NCBI RefSeq assembly: GCF_003437535.1
Contig: NZ_QSQT01000004.1
Span: 62,001 to 126,000, forward strand
Length of the DNA stretch: 64,000 bases
Direction: 5' to 3'
Source of the DNA: Phocaeicola plebeius
Lineage (GTDB): Bacteria > Bacteroidota > Bacteroidia > Bacteroidales > Bacteroidaceae
Part shown: positions 1 through 8,013 of the stretch, in pieces
Position numbering within the stretch: the stretch's first letter is position 1
Layout of the letters: each line of letters starts with the position of its first letter
Notes under the pieces: generated by a model
The model's database searches: none
The model's input: only the letters and a program-made list of their open reading frames with translations
What the model was told of the DNA's origin: nothing
Translations under genes and position numbers: made by a program

Positions 1-164
1 ACGGATTCGATTCCGTGTGCCACGTGCTTGGCTACAGGAGCTTCCTTGCGCACCACTTCTTCCACAAATGTATTCCATTGTCCGCAGGAGGGACATTTTC
101 CTGCCCATTTAGGAGATTCTTGTCCGCAGTTTGTGCAGACATAGACCGTTTTTTCTTTTGCCAT
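1..164 (-). CDS. radA: DNA repair protein RadA/Sms, N-terminal part (runs off window)
   Basis: Reading down from an ATG at 164-162, the first 54 codons are open to the window edge. The product starts MAKEKTVYVCTNCGQESPKW and has a four-cysteine zinc finger (C10, C13, C24, C27, with the CPSCGQWNT block), which is the N-terminus of RadA/Sms, the RecA-like DnaB-type helicase that drives branch migration in recombinational repair. The ATPase and Lon-like domains lie outside the window. A TACCTTTG -7 box at 186-193 on the minus strand supports this start. Identification from the zinc finger and its flank is strong, although only about one eighth of the gene is visible. Confidence 0.9.
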   Translation of the reverse strand, partial: MAKEKTVYVCTNCGQESPKWAGKCPSCGQWNTFVEEVVRKEAPVAKHVAHGIES

Positions 165-185
165 ATTTGTTACACTAATTCTTTA

Positions 186-193
186 CAAAGGTA
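186..193 (-). promoter_or_regulatory. radA -7 promoter box
   Basis: TACCTTTG on the minus strand matches the Bacteroides TAnnTTTG element and lies 22 nt upstream of the radA ATG. No good -33 TTTG is visible at the usual distance. Confidence 0.5.
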
Positions 194-243
194 CGAAATC
201 TTATGCTTATTCTCTATACTGGCAAAAAAATATCATTTATTTA

Positions 244-273
244 TTTGTTTGTAGAAAAATGTTGCTATATTTG
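244..273 (+). promoter_or_regulatory. Threonine operon promoter
   Basis: TATATTTG at 266-273 is a perfect TAnnTTTG -7 box, with TTTG at 244-247 about 18 bp upstream. Transcription would begin near 280 and give a 5' leader of roughly 280 nt before thrA, unusually long for this region. Confidence 0.5.
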
Positions 274-294
274 CCAACGGAAAAACAATAATCT

Positions 295-387
295 ATGACT
301 GTACACTGTCTTCATATCATCTTGTTGAACGGGCATGGGTATATGCCTTTCATTACATCTACCACAGGGATGACCCCTAGGGGGTGA
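295..387 (+). CDS. Possible threonine leader peptide (30 aa, or 14 aa from ATG 343)
   Basis: A short reading frame opens 15 nt after the predicted transcription start and ends at TGA 385-387. From the internal ATG at 343 it reads MPFITSTTGMTPRG, with four Thr and one Ile codon packed into the last eleven. Clusters of the end-product amino acid are the hallmark of attenuator leader peptides such as E. coli ThrL. The frame lies in the leader of thrA and is followed by hairpins. This is inference: the peptide is short, and Thr enrichment in 14 residues could be chance. Confidence 0.35.
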   Translation: MTVHCLHIILLNGHGYMPFITSTTGMTPRG

Positions 388-436
388 GGATAGTATGTTT
401 GGTGTTTCTACGTGATACACGTCTGCGGATGCAGAC
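332..436 (+). promoter_or_regulatory. Candidate attenuator hairpins in the thrA leader
   Basis: Four stems can be drawn: GGCAT/ATGCC (332-347) inside the leader frame, ACCCC/GGGGT (373-385) across its stop codon, CGTG/CACG (411-421), and GTCTGC-GGAT-GCAGAC (421-436) followed by a T-rich stretch, ATTTCAATTATTTTATT. The last resembles a weak intrinsic terminator. Further down, GTAAGGCCTTAC (499-510) is a 12-bp perfect palindrome. The arrangement fits transcription attenuation, but pairing between alternative structures was judged by eye only. Confidence 0.35.
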
Positions 437-560
437 ATTTCAATTATTTTATTCAATCAAGATTTATTTTAATTCATTGTTTCTGTTTGTGCCGTAGTGT
501 AAGGCCTTACGGAGATATACCGGGACCATTGGGTTTCGGACTAAAAATTAATGGTAACCT

Positions 561-2993
561 ATGAAAGTATTGAAATTCGGCGGAACATCCGTAGGTTCTG
601 TCAATAGCATGTTAAGTGTCAAGCGTATAGTAGAGGGTATAGATGACAAAGTAATTGTAGTCGTTTCCGCATTAGGGGGAATTACCGATAAACTGATTTG
701 TACTTCTAAAATGGCCGCTTCGGGCGATGATGCTTATGAGAAGGAAATGAAGGAAATCGTGAACCGTCACATTGAAATGGTGTACACTGTGATTCCGGCA
801 GGGCGGGGAAGAGAGTTGCTTCTGGATCTGGTAAACGAACTGCTGAGCGAATTGAAGGATATTTTTCAGGGTATTTATTTGATTCGTGACCTTTCTCCGA
901 AAACTTCTGCTACGATTGTGAGCTATGGGGAACGTCTTTCTTCCATCATTGTGGCTACGCTTATTGAGGGGGCAGTGTGGTTCGATTCTCGTACTTTCAT
1001 TAAGACTGAAAAGAAACATAATAAGCATATTCTTGATTCAGAGCTGACGAACCGGCTGGTGCGTGAGACTTTCAGTGAAATACCGAAGGTTTCTCTGGTG
1101 CCGGGATTTATTTCTACCGATAAGAATACGGGAGAAGTAACCAACTTGGGAAGAGGTGGATCTGATTATACAGCGTCTATTATTGCGGCAGCTTTGGATG
1201 CGGATATTCTGGAAATTTGGACGGATGTGGATGGCTTCATGACAGCTGACCCGCGTGTCATCAGCACGGCTTATCCTATTACGGAGTTGAGTTATGTGGA
1301 GGCTATGGAGCTGTGTAACTTTGGTGCGAAAGTGGTGTATCCGCCTACGATTTATCCGGTATGTCATAAGAATATTCCGATTCTGATAAAGAATACGTTC
1401 AATCCGGAGGCTCCGGGTACTATTGTGAAGCAGGAAGCTGACCATTCTTCGAAACCTATCAAGGGTATTTCGTCTATTAATGATACCTGCTTGATTACTA
1501 TGACCGGTTTGGGCATGGTGGGTGTCATTGGCGTGAACCATCGTATCTTCAAGACGTTGGCCGAAAATGGCATCAGTGTCTTTTTGGTTTCGCAGGCTTC
1601 TTCTGAGAACTCAACCTCTATCGGTGTGAGAAATGAGGATGCGGAACTGGCATGTGAGGTGCTGAATGAGGAGTTTGCCAAAGAAATTGAAATGGGCGAA
1701 ATCTCACCGATGAAAGCGGAAGGTGGGTTGGCTACTGTGGCGATTGTGGGTGAGAATATGAAGCATACTCCTGGTATTGCCGGAAAATTGTTTGGTACGC
1801 TCGGACGTAACGGTATCAATGTCATCGCTTGTGCGCAGGGTGCTTCTGAGACAAATATCTCTTTCGTCGTGGAAGGTGCTTCCTTGCGTAAGACACTGAA
1901 TGTGATTCATGATTCATTCTTCTTGTCAGAATATCAGGTATTGAACCTGTTTATCTGTGGTACGGGAACAGTGGGTGCCAGCTTGATTGAACAGATTCAT
2001 GGCCAGCAGGAAAAACTGAAGCAGGAACGCGGGTTGAAACTGCATGTGGTGGGTATTGCCAACGGCCATAAAGCCTTGTTTACGCGTGCCGGAATTGATT
2101 TGGAACATTTCAGAGAAGAATTGGATGAAAAAGGCATTCCTTCTTGTCCTCAGACTCTTCGTGATGAGATTGTGGGAATGAATATCTTCAATTCGGTGTT
2201 TGTGGATTGTACAGCCAGTCCCGATATTGCGGCACTGTATAAAGATTTGCTGAGTCACAATGTTTCGGTGGTCGCAGCAAACAAGATTGCCGCTTCTTCT
2301 GAATACGACATCTATGCGGAACTGAAAAGAATTGCTCGCCAGCGTGGAGTGAAGTATTTGTTTGAGACGAACGTAGGAGCTGGTCTTCCGGTAATCAATA
2401 CCATCAATGACCTGATAAACAGTGGTGACAAGATTCTGAAGATTGAAGCAGTGGTGAGCGGCACGTTGAATTATATTTTCAACCGTATCAGTGCGACAAC
2501 TCCTCTGAGTGAAACTATCCGTCAGGCGAAGGAAGAAGGTTATTCGGAACCGGACCCGAGAATTGACCTGAGCGGAAAGGATGTAATTCGGAAACTGGTG
2601 ATTCTGGCTCGTGAGGCAGGTTACCGTTTGAATCAGGAAGATGTGGAAGCAGACTTGTTTATTCCTGACAGCTATTTTGAAGGTACATTGGATGATTTCT
2701 GGAGAAGGATTCCACAATTAGATAAAGAATTTGAAGAACGTCGCAAGAGACTGGAAAGCGAGGAAAAACGCTGGCGTTTTGTGGCAAGCCTGGAAGATGG
2801 ACACGGCAAGGTGTCTTTGCAGGAAGTAGACCGCAATCATCCGTTCTATAACCTGGCTGGCAGCAACAATATTATCTTGCTGACCACAGAGCGCTACAAT
2901 GAATATCCGATGCTGATTCAGGGATACGGTGCCGGTGCAAGTGTGACTGCTGCCGGTGTATTTGCGGATATAATGAGTATTGCCAATATTTAA
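561..2993 (+). CDS. thrA: Bifunctional aspartokinase / homoserine dehydrogenase
   Basis: This 810-residue cytoplasmic fusion catalyses the first and third steps from aspartate to threonine and methionine. The N-terminal kinase carries KFGGTSV (residues 5-11) and the aspartokinase signature around GRGGSDYTA. Tandem ACT-type regulatory segments follow (about 310-460), with MVGVIGV and GIAGKLFGTLGRNGINV blocks. The C-terminal half is homoserine dehydrogenase: GTGTVG nucleotide loop near 467, AANKIA near 572, and GTLNYIF near 634. The length matches the ThrA/MetL fusion family. It is first in a three-gene operon, 11 nt before the next gene, so feedback by threonine is likely through the ACT domains, perhaps with attenuation in the leader. 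Confidence 0.96.
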   Translation: MKVLKFGGTSVGSVNSMLSVKRIVEGIDDKVIVVVSALGGITDKLICTSKMAASGDDAYEKEMKEIVNRHIEMVYTVIPAGRGRELLLDLVNELLSELKDIFQGIYLIRDLSPKTSATIVSYGERLSSIIVATLIEGAVWFDSRTFIKTEKKHNKHILDSELTNRLVRETFSEIPKVSLVPGFISTDKNTGEVTNLGRGGSDYTASIIAAALDADILEIWTDVDGFMTADPRVISTAYPITELSYVEAMELCNFGAKVVYPPTIYPVCHKNIPILIKNTFNPEAPGTIVKQEADHSSKPIKGISSINDTCLITMTGLGMVGVIGVNHRIFKTLAENGISVFLVSQASSENSTSIGVRNEDAELACEVLNEEFAKEIEMGEISPMKAEGGLATVAIVGENMKHTPGIAGKLFGTLGRNGINVIACAQGASETNISFVVEGASLRKTLNVIHDSFFLSEYQVLNLFICGTGTVGASLIEQIHGQQEKLKQERGLKLHVVGIANGHKALFTRAGIDLEHFREELDEKGIPSCPQTLRDEIVGMNIFNSVFVDCTASPDIAALYKDLLSHNVSVVAANKIAASSEYDIYAELKRIARQRGVKYLFETNVGAGLPVINTINDLINSGDKILKIEAVVSGTLNYIFNRISATTPLSETIRQAKEEGYSEPDPRIDLSGKDVIRKLVILAREAGYRLNQEDVEADLFIPDSYFEGTLDDFWRRIPQLDKEFEERRKRLESEEKRWRFVASLEDGHGKVSLQEVDRNHPFYNLAGSNNIILLTTERYNEYPMLIQGYGAGASVTAAGVFADIMSIANI

Positions 2994-3004
2994 ACCAAAC
3001 AAAA

Positions 3005-4219
3005 ATGAAACATGTAATTATCTTAGGTGACGGTATGGCCGATTGGGCTGTACCTTCCTTAGGCGACAAAACTTTACTGCAGTATGCACATACGCCATAT
3101 ATGGATAAGCTGGCAAGTATGGGGCGTACGGGCGTATTGAAGACGGTGGCCGACGGCTTCCATCCAGGAAGTGAGGTGGCCAATATGTCTGTGATGGGCT
3201 ATGATTTACCTAAGGTGTATGAAGGGCGTGGAGTACTGGAAGCTGCCAGTATTGGCGTAGACCTTCAGGATGGGGACATGGCTATGCGTTGTAACATTGT
3301 CTGTGTGGAAGGAGAAACGTTGAAAAACCATTCTGCCGGGCATATTTCTACGGAAGAGGCTGATGAACTGATTCGCTTTTTGGATGAAAAATTGGGTTCC
3401 GACCGCATTCATTTTTACACAGGAGTGCAATATCGTCATTTATTGGTGATTAAGGGAGGAGATAAGCGCTTGGCTTGTGTGCCTCCGCATGACATCCCTT
3501 TGCAGCCTTTCCGTCCTAATCTGGTGAAGGCACTCTGTCCTGAGGCACAAGAAACAGCCGATTTGTTGAATGCACTGATTCTGAAATCACAAGAGTTGCT
3601 GGCTACGCATCCTGTCAACTTGAAACGAGTGGCGGAAGGGAAAGACCCGGCCAATAGTATCTGGCCCTGGAGTCCGGGATACCGCCCGCAGATGGAACCT
3701 TTGTCAGAGAAATATCCGTCCATCCGAAAAGGAGCCGTGATTACGGCTGTCGATTTGATTCGGGGTATCGGCCGTTATGCAGGTTTGCGCTGTATTGATG
3801 TGGAAGGGGCTACCGGATTGTATAACACCAACTATGAAGGGAAGGCTCAGGCTGCCATTGAAGCACTGAAAACAGATGATTTTGTGTATCTGCATGTGGA
3901 AGCCAGCGATGAGGCGGGTCATGAAGGAGATGTTCCGTTGAAACTGAAAACCATTGAGGACTTGGATAGCCGTATTGTCGGTCCGGTCTATGAAGCAGTA
4001 AAACAATGGGACGAGCCGGTGGCCATTGCGGTATTGCCCGACCATCCTACTCCTTGTGAGTTGAGAACGCATACCAATGAACCGATTCCCTTCCTGATAT
4101 ATTATCCGGGTATTGAGCCGGATGCCGTGCAGACTTATGATGAAATCAGTTGCAAGGAAGGAGGATATGGCCTGATGGAGAAAGATGAGTTTATGAACCT
4201 ATTTATGAATATTCAGTAA
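3005..4219 (+). CDS. ApgM-like alkaline-phosphatase-superfamily enzyme, proposed homoserine kinase
   Basis: This 404-residue protein belongs to the archaeal-type cofactor-independent phosphoglycerate mutase family. It has the N-terminal metal motif LGDGMADW (D9), GSEVANMSVMGYD (about 55-67) around the nucleophile region, HVEASDEAGHEGD, and LPDHPTPC with metal-ligand Asp/His. Family knowledge: a subgroup (TIGR02535, 'proposed homoserine kinase') occurs in threonine operons of genomes without a GHMP-type thrB. Here it sits exactly in the thrB slot, between thrA and thrC with 11-nt gaps on both sides. The inferred job is therefore phosphorylation of homoserine, not glycolysis, though a mutase activity cannot be excluded from sequence. 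Confidence 0.85.
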   Translation: MKHVIILGDGMADWAVPSLGDKTLLQYAHTPYMDKLASMGRTGVLKTVADGFHPGSEVANMSVMGYDLPKVYEGRGVLEAASIGVDLQDGDMAMRCNIVCVEGETLKNHSAGHISTEEADELIRFLDEKLGSDRIHFYTGVQYRHLLVIKGGDKRLACVPPHDIPLQPFRPNLVKALCPEAQETADLLNALILKSQELLATHPVNLKRVAEGKDPANSIWPWSPGYRPQMEPLSEKYPSIRKGAVITAVDLIRGIGRYAGLRCIDVEGATGLYNTNYEGKAQAAIEALKTDDFVYLHVEASDEAGHEGDVPLKLKTIEDLDSRIVGPVYEAVKQWDEPVAIAVLPDHPTPCELRTHTNEPIPFLIYYPGIEPDAVQTYDEISCKEGGYGLMEKDEFMNLFMNIQ

Positions 4220-4230
4220 CAGATAGCAAT

Positions 4231-5532
4231 ATGAAGTATTACAGTACAAACGGAAAAGCATTAGACGCGACATTGGAAGAAGCTGTGGTAAGAGGACTGG
4301 CTTCAGATAAGGGTTTATATATGCCCCGTCAGATTAAACCCTTGCCACAATCGTTCTATGACGAGATTGAGACATTTTCTTTTCCAGAAATAGCTTATAA
4401 AGTAGCAGATGCTTTTTTTGGAGAAGATGTACCGGCAGAAACATTGAAACAGATTGTGTATGACACATTGAACTTTGATGTACCGGCAGTAAAAGTAAAA
4501 GACAATATTTATTCTTTGGAGCTGTTCCACGGACCTACATTGGCTTTTAAAGATGTAGGTGGTCGTTTTATGGCCCGCCTGTTGGGATACTTTATCCGTA
4601 AGGAAGGAAAGAAGCAGGTCAATGTGCTGGTAGCTACATCCGGGGATACGGGAAGTGCGGTGGCAAATGGTTTCCTTGGAGTGGAAGGCATTCATGTGTA
4701 TGTGCTTTATCCGAAAGGAAAGGTCAGTGAAATTCAGGAAAAACAATTCACGACCTTAGGACGTAATATCACAGCGGTCGAAGTGGACGGTACGTTCGAT
4801 GACTGCCAGGCGTTGGTGAAAAATGCGTTCATGGATAAAGAATTGAACGAGCACATGCAGTTGACATCTGCCAACTCTATCAATGTGGCCCGTTTCCTGC
4901 CGCAGGCCTTTTATTATTTCTATGCCTATGCGCAGATGAAAAAAATCGGTAAGGCCGATAACCTGGTGGTTTGTGTGCCGAGCGGTAACTTCGGAAATAT
5001 TACAGCCGGATTGTTTGGCAAGCGTATGGGACTTCCGGTGAAACGCTTTATTGCCGCTAATAATCGTAACGATATATTCTATCAATACCTAAAGACAGGA
5101 GAGTATTGTCCGCGTCCGTCGGTGGCTACTATTGCCAATGCTATGGATGTAGGCGACCCCAGTAATTTTGCCCGGGTACTGGATTTGTACGAAGGTAGTC
5201 ACGATGCCATTGCTTCTGAAATCAGCGGCGAAACCTATACCGATGAGCAGATACGTGAAACGGTGCAGAAGGTTTATGAAGAAACAGGTTATCTGCTCGA
5301 TCCTCACGGTGCATGCGGATACCGTGCGTTGGCAGAAGAACTGAAAGAAGGGGAAGTCGGTTTGTTCCTGGAAACAGCTCATCCGGCAAAATTCCTTCAA
5401 ACAGTGGAAAGCATCATTGGAGTGGAAGTAAAAATACCGGAAAAGCTTCAGGCATTCATGAAAGGTACCAAACAGAGTGTACCGATGTCGAAAGACTTTG
5501 CGGCATTTAAAGCTTACTTGATGAAACAATAG
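4231..5532 (+). CDS. thrC: Threonine synthase
   Basis: This PLP-dependent enzyme of 433 residues converts O-phosphohomoserine to threonine. The Schiff-base lysine is K107 in HGPTLAFKDVG, and the phosphate-binding loop is the VATSGDTGSAV segment (about residue 135). The N-terminal MKYYSTNGKALDATLEEAV is the usual start of bacterial ThrC. It is last in the thrA operon, and a strong bidirectional terminator lies about 220 nt downstream with a palindromic repeat between them. Confidence 0.96.
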   Translation: MKYYSTNGKALDATLEEAVVRGLASDKGLYMPRQIKPLPQSFYDEIETFSFPEIAYKVADAFFGEDVPAETLKQIVYDTLNFDVPAVKVKDNIYSLELFHGPTLAFKDVGGRFMARLLGYFIRKEGKKQVNVLVATSGDTGSAVANGFLGVEGIHVYVLYPKGKVSEIQEKQFTTLGRNITAVEVDGTFDDCQALVKNAFMDKELNEHMQLTSANSINVARFLPQAFYYFYAYAQMKKIGKADNLVVCVPSGNFGNITAGLFGKRMGLPVKRFIAANNRNDIFYQYLKTGEYCPRPSVATIANAMDVGDPSNFARVLDLYEGSHDAIASEISGETYTDEQIRETVQKVYEETGYLLDPHGACGYRALAEELKEGEVGLFLETAHPAKFLQTVESIIGVEVKIPEKLQAFMKGTKQSVPMSKDFAAFKAYLMKQ

Positions 5533-5610
5533 TCCTTCTCAGATACACGAGTACAAAGTGTCTACTGTTCCAGTTTATAAAAAGAAAAAACGTCTAGTTG
5601 TATCAGGAAA

Positions 5611-5710
5611 AGTCAAAGTTCTCAGTACTTCTTAGGCAGTACTATAATACTTCTTAGAAAGTACTGCAGTACTTTCAGGGGAGTACTCCAGTACTGCCTA
5701 AGAAGTACTG
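5611..5710 (+). repeat. AGTACT mosaic palindrome, copy 1 (3' of thrC)
   Basis: A 21-bp perfect inverted repeat (5623-5643 and 5690-5710) encloses a 20-bp self-complementary palindrome (5657-5676) and GGAGTACTCC (5680-5689). The word AGTACT or a close variant occurs about seven times. The left flank, AGTCAAAGTT, followed after two bases by CAGTACT, recurs at the second copy (40837-40940). As RNA the element would fold into a compact branched hairpin. A T-rich stretch (GATTTTTATA) follows the right arm. Confidence 0.85.
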
Positions 5711-5751
5711 GATTTTTATAAAAGTCAGATTCCGAATGGCTTGTTTCGTAT

Positions 5752-5800
5752 AAAAATAGAGAGGCTGCTCAATCTCAGTTGAACAGCCTCTCTATTTTTT
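5752..5800. terminator. Bidirectional intrinsic terminator
   Basis: AAAAATAGAGAGGCTG (5752-5767) pairs with CAGCCTCTCTATTTTT (5784-5799) around a 16-nt loop. A-runs and T-runs on both sides allow termination from thrC on the plus strand and from the kinase-like gene on the minus strand. Confidence 0.88.
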
Positions 5801-5816
5801 ATGTCTTTATCTTTTC

Positions 5817-6446
5817 TTACAGATGAAGTTTCAGCTTGACAAAATTCTTGATGAATTCCACGGTACCATCAATACCTAATACAGAAGAATCGATACATAG
5901 ATGATAGGTAGCAGCTGCTCCCCATGTCTTGTAGCTGTAGTAGTTGTAATAGGAAGAACGTTTCTTGTCCGCTTTTTCCATCAAGTCTTCTGCATCTTCC
6001 GCGCTGATGTGGTGCAGTTTCATCAGTCGCTCAATACGGGCTTCCGGTGAGGCTGACACAAAGACGTTGGCACATCTGGGATGGTCGCGCAAAATGTAGT
6101 CAGCACATCTTCCCACGAAAAGGCACGATTGCTTTTCTGCCAGATGACGGATGACATCACTCTGAATTTTGAACAGAGAATCGTTGCTGAGATAGGAGTT
6201 GTACGGATAGGCTCCTTCTGTAATAAACGGGAAACGGGTTCCGAATAATCCTCCTAAAATGGTTTGAGAAGCTTTCTCATCAGCTTTTTCGAAAAATTCC
6301 TTGCAAAGTCCGCTCTCTTCAGAAGCTAAGTTGATAAGCTCTTTATCGTAAAAGGCAATGCCTAAGTCATTCGCTAATTTTTCACCTATTTCTTTTCCGC
6401 CGCTGCCCAGCTGGCGTCCGAGATTGATAACATAGTGTCCGTCCAT
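5817..6446 (-). CDS. Cytidylate kinase-like P-loop protein
   Basis: This cytoplasmic protein of about 209 residues matches the cytidylate kinase-like family (Pfam Cytidylate_kin_2). It begins MDGHYVINLGRQLGSGGKEI, with a Gly-rich nucleotide-binding loop, followed by an FYDKELINLASEESG segment and a Cys/Arg-rich VGRCADYILRDHP block (P-loop kinase core). The substrate is not known for this family; a true CMP kinase is normally a separate gene. The ATG at 6446 is chosen over an upstream GTG at 6470 because the TATATTTG promoter box ends only 3 nt before that GTG. It is a single-gene unit. Confidence 0.8.
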   Translation of the reverse strand: MDGHYVINLGRQLGSGGKEIGEKLANDLGIAFYDKELINLASEESGLCKEFFEKADEKASQTILGGLFGTRFPFITEGAYPYNSYLSNDSLFKIQSDVIRHLAEKQSCLFVGRCADYILRDHPRCANVFVSASPEARIERLMKLHHISAEDAEDLMEKADKKRSSYYNYYSYKTWGAAATYHLCIDSSVLGIDGTVEFIKNFVKLKLHL

Positions 6447-6472
6447 AGTGTAACTCTTTAGTTGATACACAA

Positions 6473-6480
6473 CAAATATA
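6473..6480 (-). promoter_or_regulatory. -7 box of the kinase-like gene
   Basis: TATATTTG on the minus strand is a perfect TAnnTTTG match, 26 nt upstream of the ATG at 6446, and it fixes the choice of start codon. Confidence 0.55.
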
Positions 6481-6515
6481 ATTCTTTCTGCGGAAAAATG
6501 TCACTTTTTTGTCTT

Positions 6516-7889
6516 TTATTTTATTTCGATTCCGGTTTCGGCAGCGTGTCGTTTGAATTTCTGGAACTGACTGTAGAGCATGCTTCCGGCAATGATGCTG
6601 GCGGTTATGTCAGAAATCGGCATACTGTACCACACTCCGTCTACTCCCCAGAAAAGTGGAAGGATAAGCAGACAGGGAATCAGAATCAGTACCTGACGGC
6701 TTAAAGAAAGTATGATGGCTTTCTTGGCCATTCCGATACTTTGGAAGAAGTTGGAAGTAACCATCTGAAAGCCGATGATAGGGAAGAACATGACCACTAC
6801 CCTTAGGCCTTTGGCACTTAGCTGGATGAGCTGTGAATCGGTGGTGAAGGCGGCTACGGCCAGTTCCGGCATCAGTTCGCCCACTAAGAAGCCACTGGTG
6901 GTAACGATGGTGGCAGCGATGACGGTATATTTCATTACCTGATTCACACGGTGATAATTCTGTGCACCAAAGTTGTAGCCGGCAATGGGCTGCATTCCTT
7001 GGTTGAGCCCCATCACAATCATGACGAATAAGAATACAATGCGGTTGACGATTCCAAATGCACCGATGGCCAAATCTCCATCGTATAGTTTTAACCCTTT
7101 GTTTATCAGAATGACGATAAAACAGGAGGCCAGGTTCATGAAAAACGGAGCCAGTCCGATACCGATGATATTTTCTACTAGTATTCTTTTTAGGCGATAA
7201 ATGCCTCTCCGGAAGTGAAGCAATTCATTTTTGTTGCAGAAAATCCAGATAAGCCAGCAGAGTGAAATCACCTGAGCCAGGACAGTTGCCACGGCGGCTC
7301 CCTTTATTCCCATGTGGAAGGTGTAGATGAACAAGGGATCCAGCAAAGTGTTGATAATAACAGTCAGTATGGTGGCGGCCATGGCCTTTTGAGGATGTCC
7401 GGCTGAGCGCAACACCGAGTTGAGTCCTAAATACATGTGGGTGATTACATTTCCTAATAAGATGGTCACCATGTAATCCTTGGCGTAGGGCAGTGTAGCC
7501 TCACTGGCGCCAAAGAAATACAGGATGGGGTCCAAAAACAAGAGGCAGACAATGGTAAACAGCACCCCGATAATCAGGTTTAATGATACGACGTTTCCTA
7601 AAATCTGCTGTGCGGTAGTATAATCCTTCTGACCTAATTTAACGGAGATGAGGGTAGAGGCACCGACTCCCACCAGTGAACCGAAGGCAGCAGCCAGGTT
7701 CATCAGCGGAAAGGTGATGGCCAGTCCCGATATGGCTAGAGGACCTACTCCGTGTCCGATAAAAATACTGTCTACCATGTTGTAAAGCGAAGAAGCAGTC
7801 ATGGCAATAATGGCCGGAATGGCATATTGCATCAATAGTTTTCCAATTCGTTCAGTGCCAAGTTCTGTGGCTGTTCCTTTTTGCGACAT
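6516..7889 (-). CDS. MATE family efflux transporter
   Basis: An inner-membrane protein of 457 residues with about twelve hydrophobic segments in two homologous halves. The first helix region carries the MATE signature LLMQYAIPAIIAMTASSLYNMVDSIFIG in outline, followed by GVGPLAISGLAITFP. The family exports cationic drugs or metabolites using Na+ or H+ gradients; the substrate here is not predictable. It is transcribed away from the S8 protease gene, with divergent -7 boxes only 32 bp apart between them. Confidence 0.92.
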   Translation of the reverse strand: MSQKGTATELGTERIGKLLMQYAIPAIIAMTASSLYNMVDSIFIGHGVGPLAISGLAITFPLMNLAAAFGSLVGVGASTLISVKLGQKDYTTAQQILGNVVSLNLIIGVLFTIVCLLFLDPILYFFGASEATLPYAKDYMVTILLGNVITHMYLGLNSVLRSAGHPQKAMAATILTVIINTLLDPLFIYTFHMGIKGAAVATVLAQVISLCWLIWIFCNKNELLHFRRGIYRLKRILVENIIGIGLAPFFMNLASCFIVILINKGLKLYDGDLAIGAFGIVNRIVFLFVMIVMGLNQGMQPIAGYNFGAQNYHRVNQVMKYTVIAATIVTTSGFLVGELMPELAVAAFTTDSQLIQLSAKGLRVVVMFFPIIGFQMVTSNFFQSIGMAKKAIILSLSRQVLILIPCLLILPLFWGVDGVWYSMPISDITASIIAGSMLYSQFQKFKRHAAETGIEIK

Positions 7890-7947
7890 AATTATTTACC
7901 TTATTAATTGTTATCCAGAAATCTTTAGATTTTCTAAAAAAATCGTG

Positions 7948-7955
7948 CAAAGGTA
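7948..7955 (-). promoter_or_regulatory. MATE gene -7 box
   Basis: TACCTTTG on the minus strand lies 58 nt upstream of the MATE start codon and matches the Bacteroides TAnnTTTG element. Confidence 0.5.
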
Positions 7956-7987
7956 AACTTTTTTCCGCATTCAGGGAAAACTTTGTG

Positions 7988-7995
7988 TATCTTTG
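7988..7995 (+). promoter_or_regulatory. S8 protease gene -7 box
   Basis: TATCTTTG matches TAnnTTTG and lies 18 nt before the ATG at 8014, so the leader would be very short. It also rules out a TTG at 7993 as the start. Confidence 0.5.
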
Positions 7996-8013
7996 CGCTC
8001 CAAAATAAAAGCT

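Noticed and set aside
5623..5710. AGTACT repeats as a CRISPR array
   Set aside because: Units alternate in orientation, are short and unevenly spaced, with no uniform spacers and no cas genes nearby.
6447..6470. GTG at 6470 as the start of the kinase-like gene
   Set aside because: It is 3 nt from the -7 box; the ATG at 6446 gives the usual family N-terminus.
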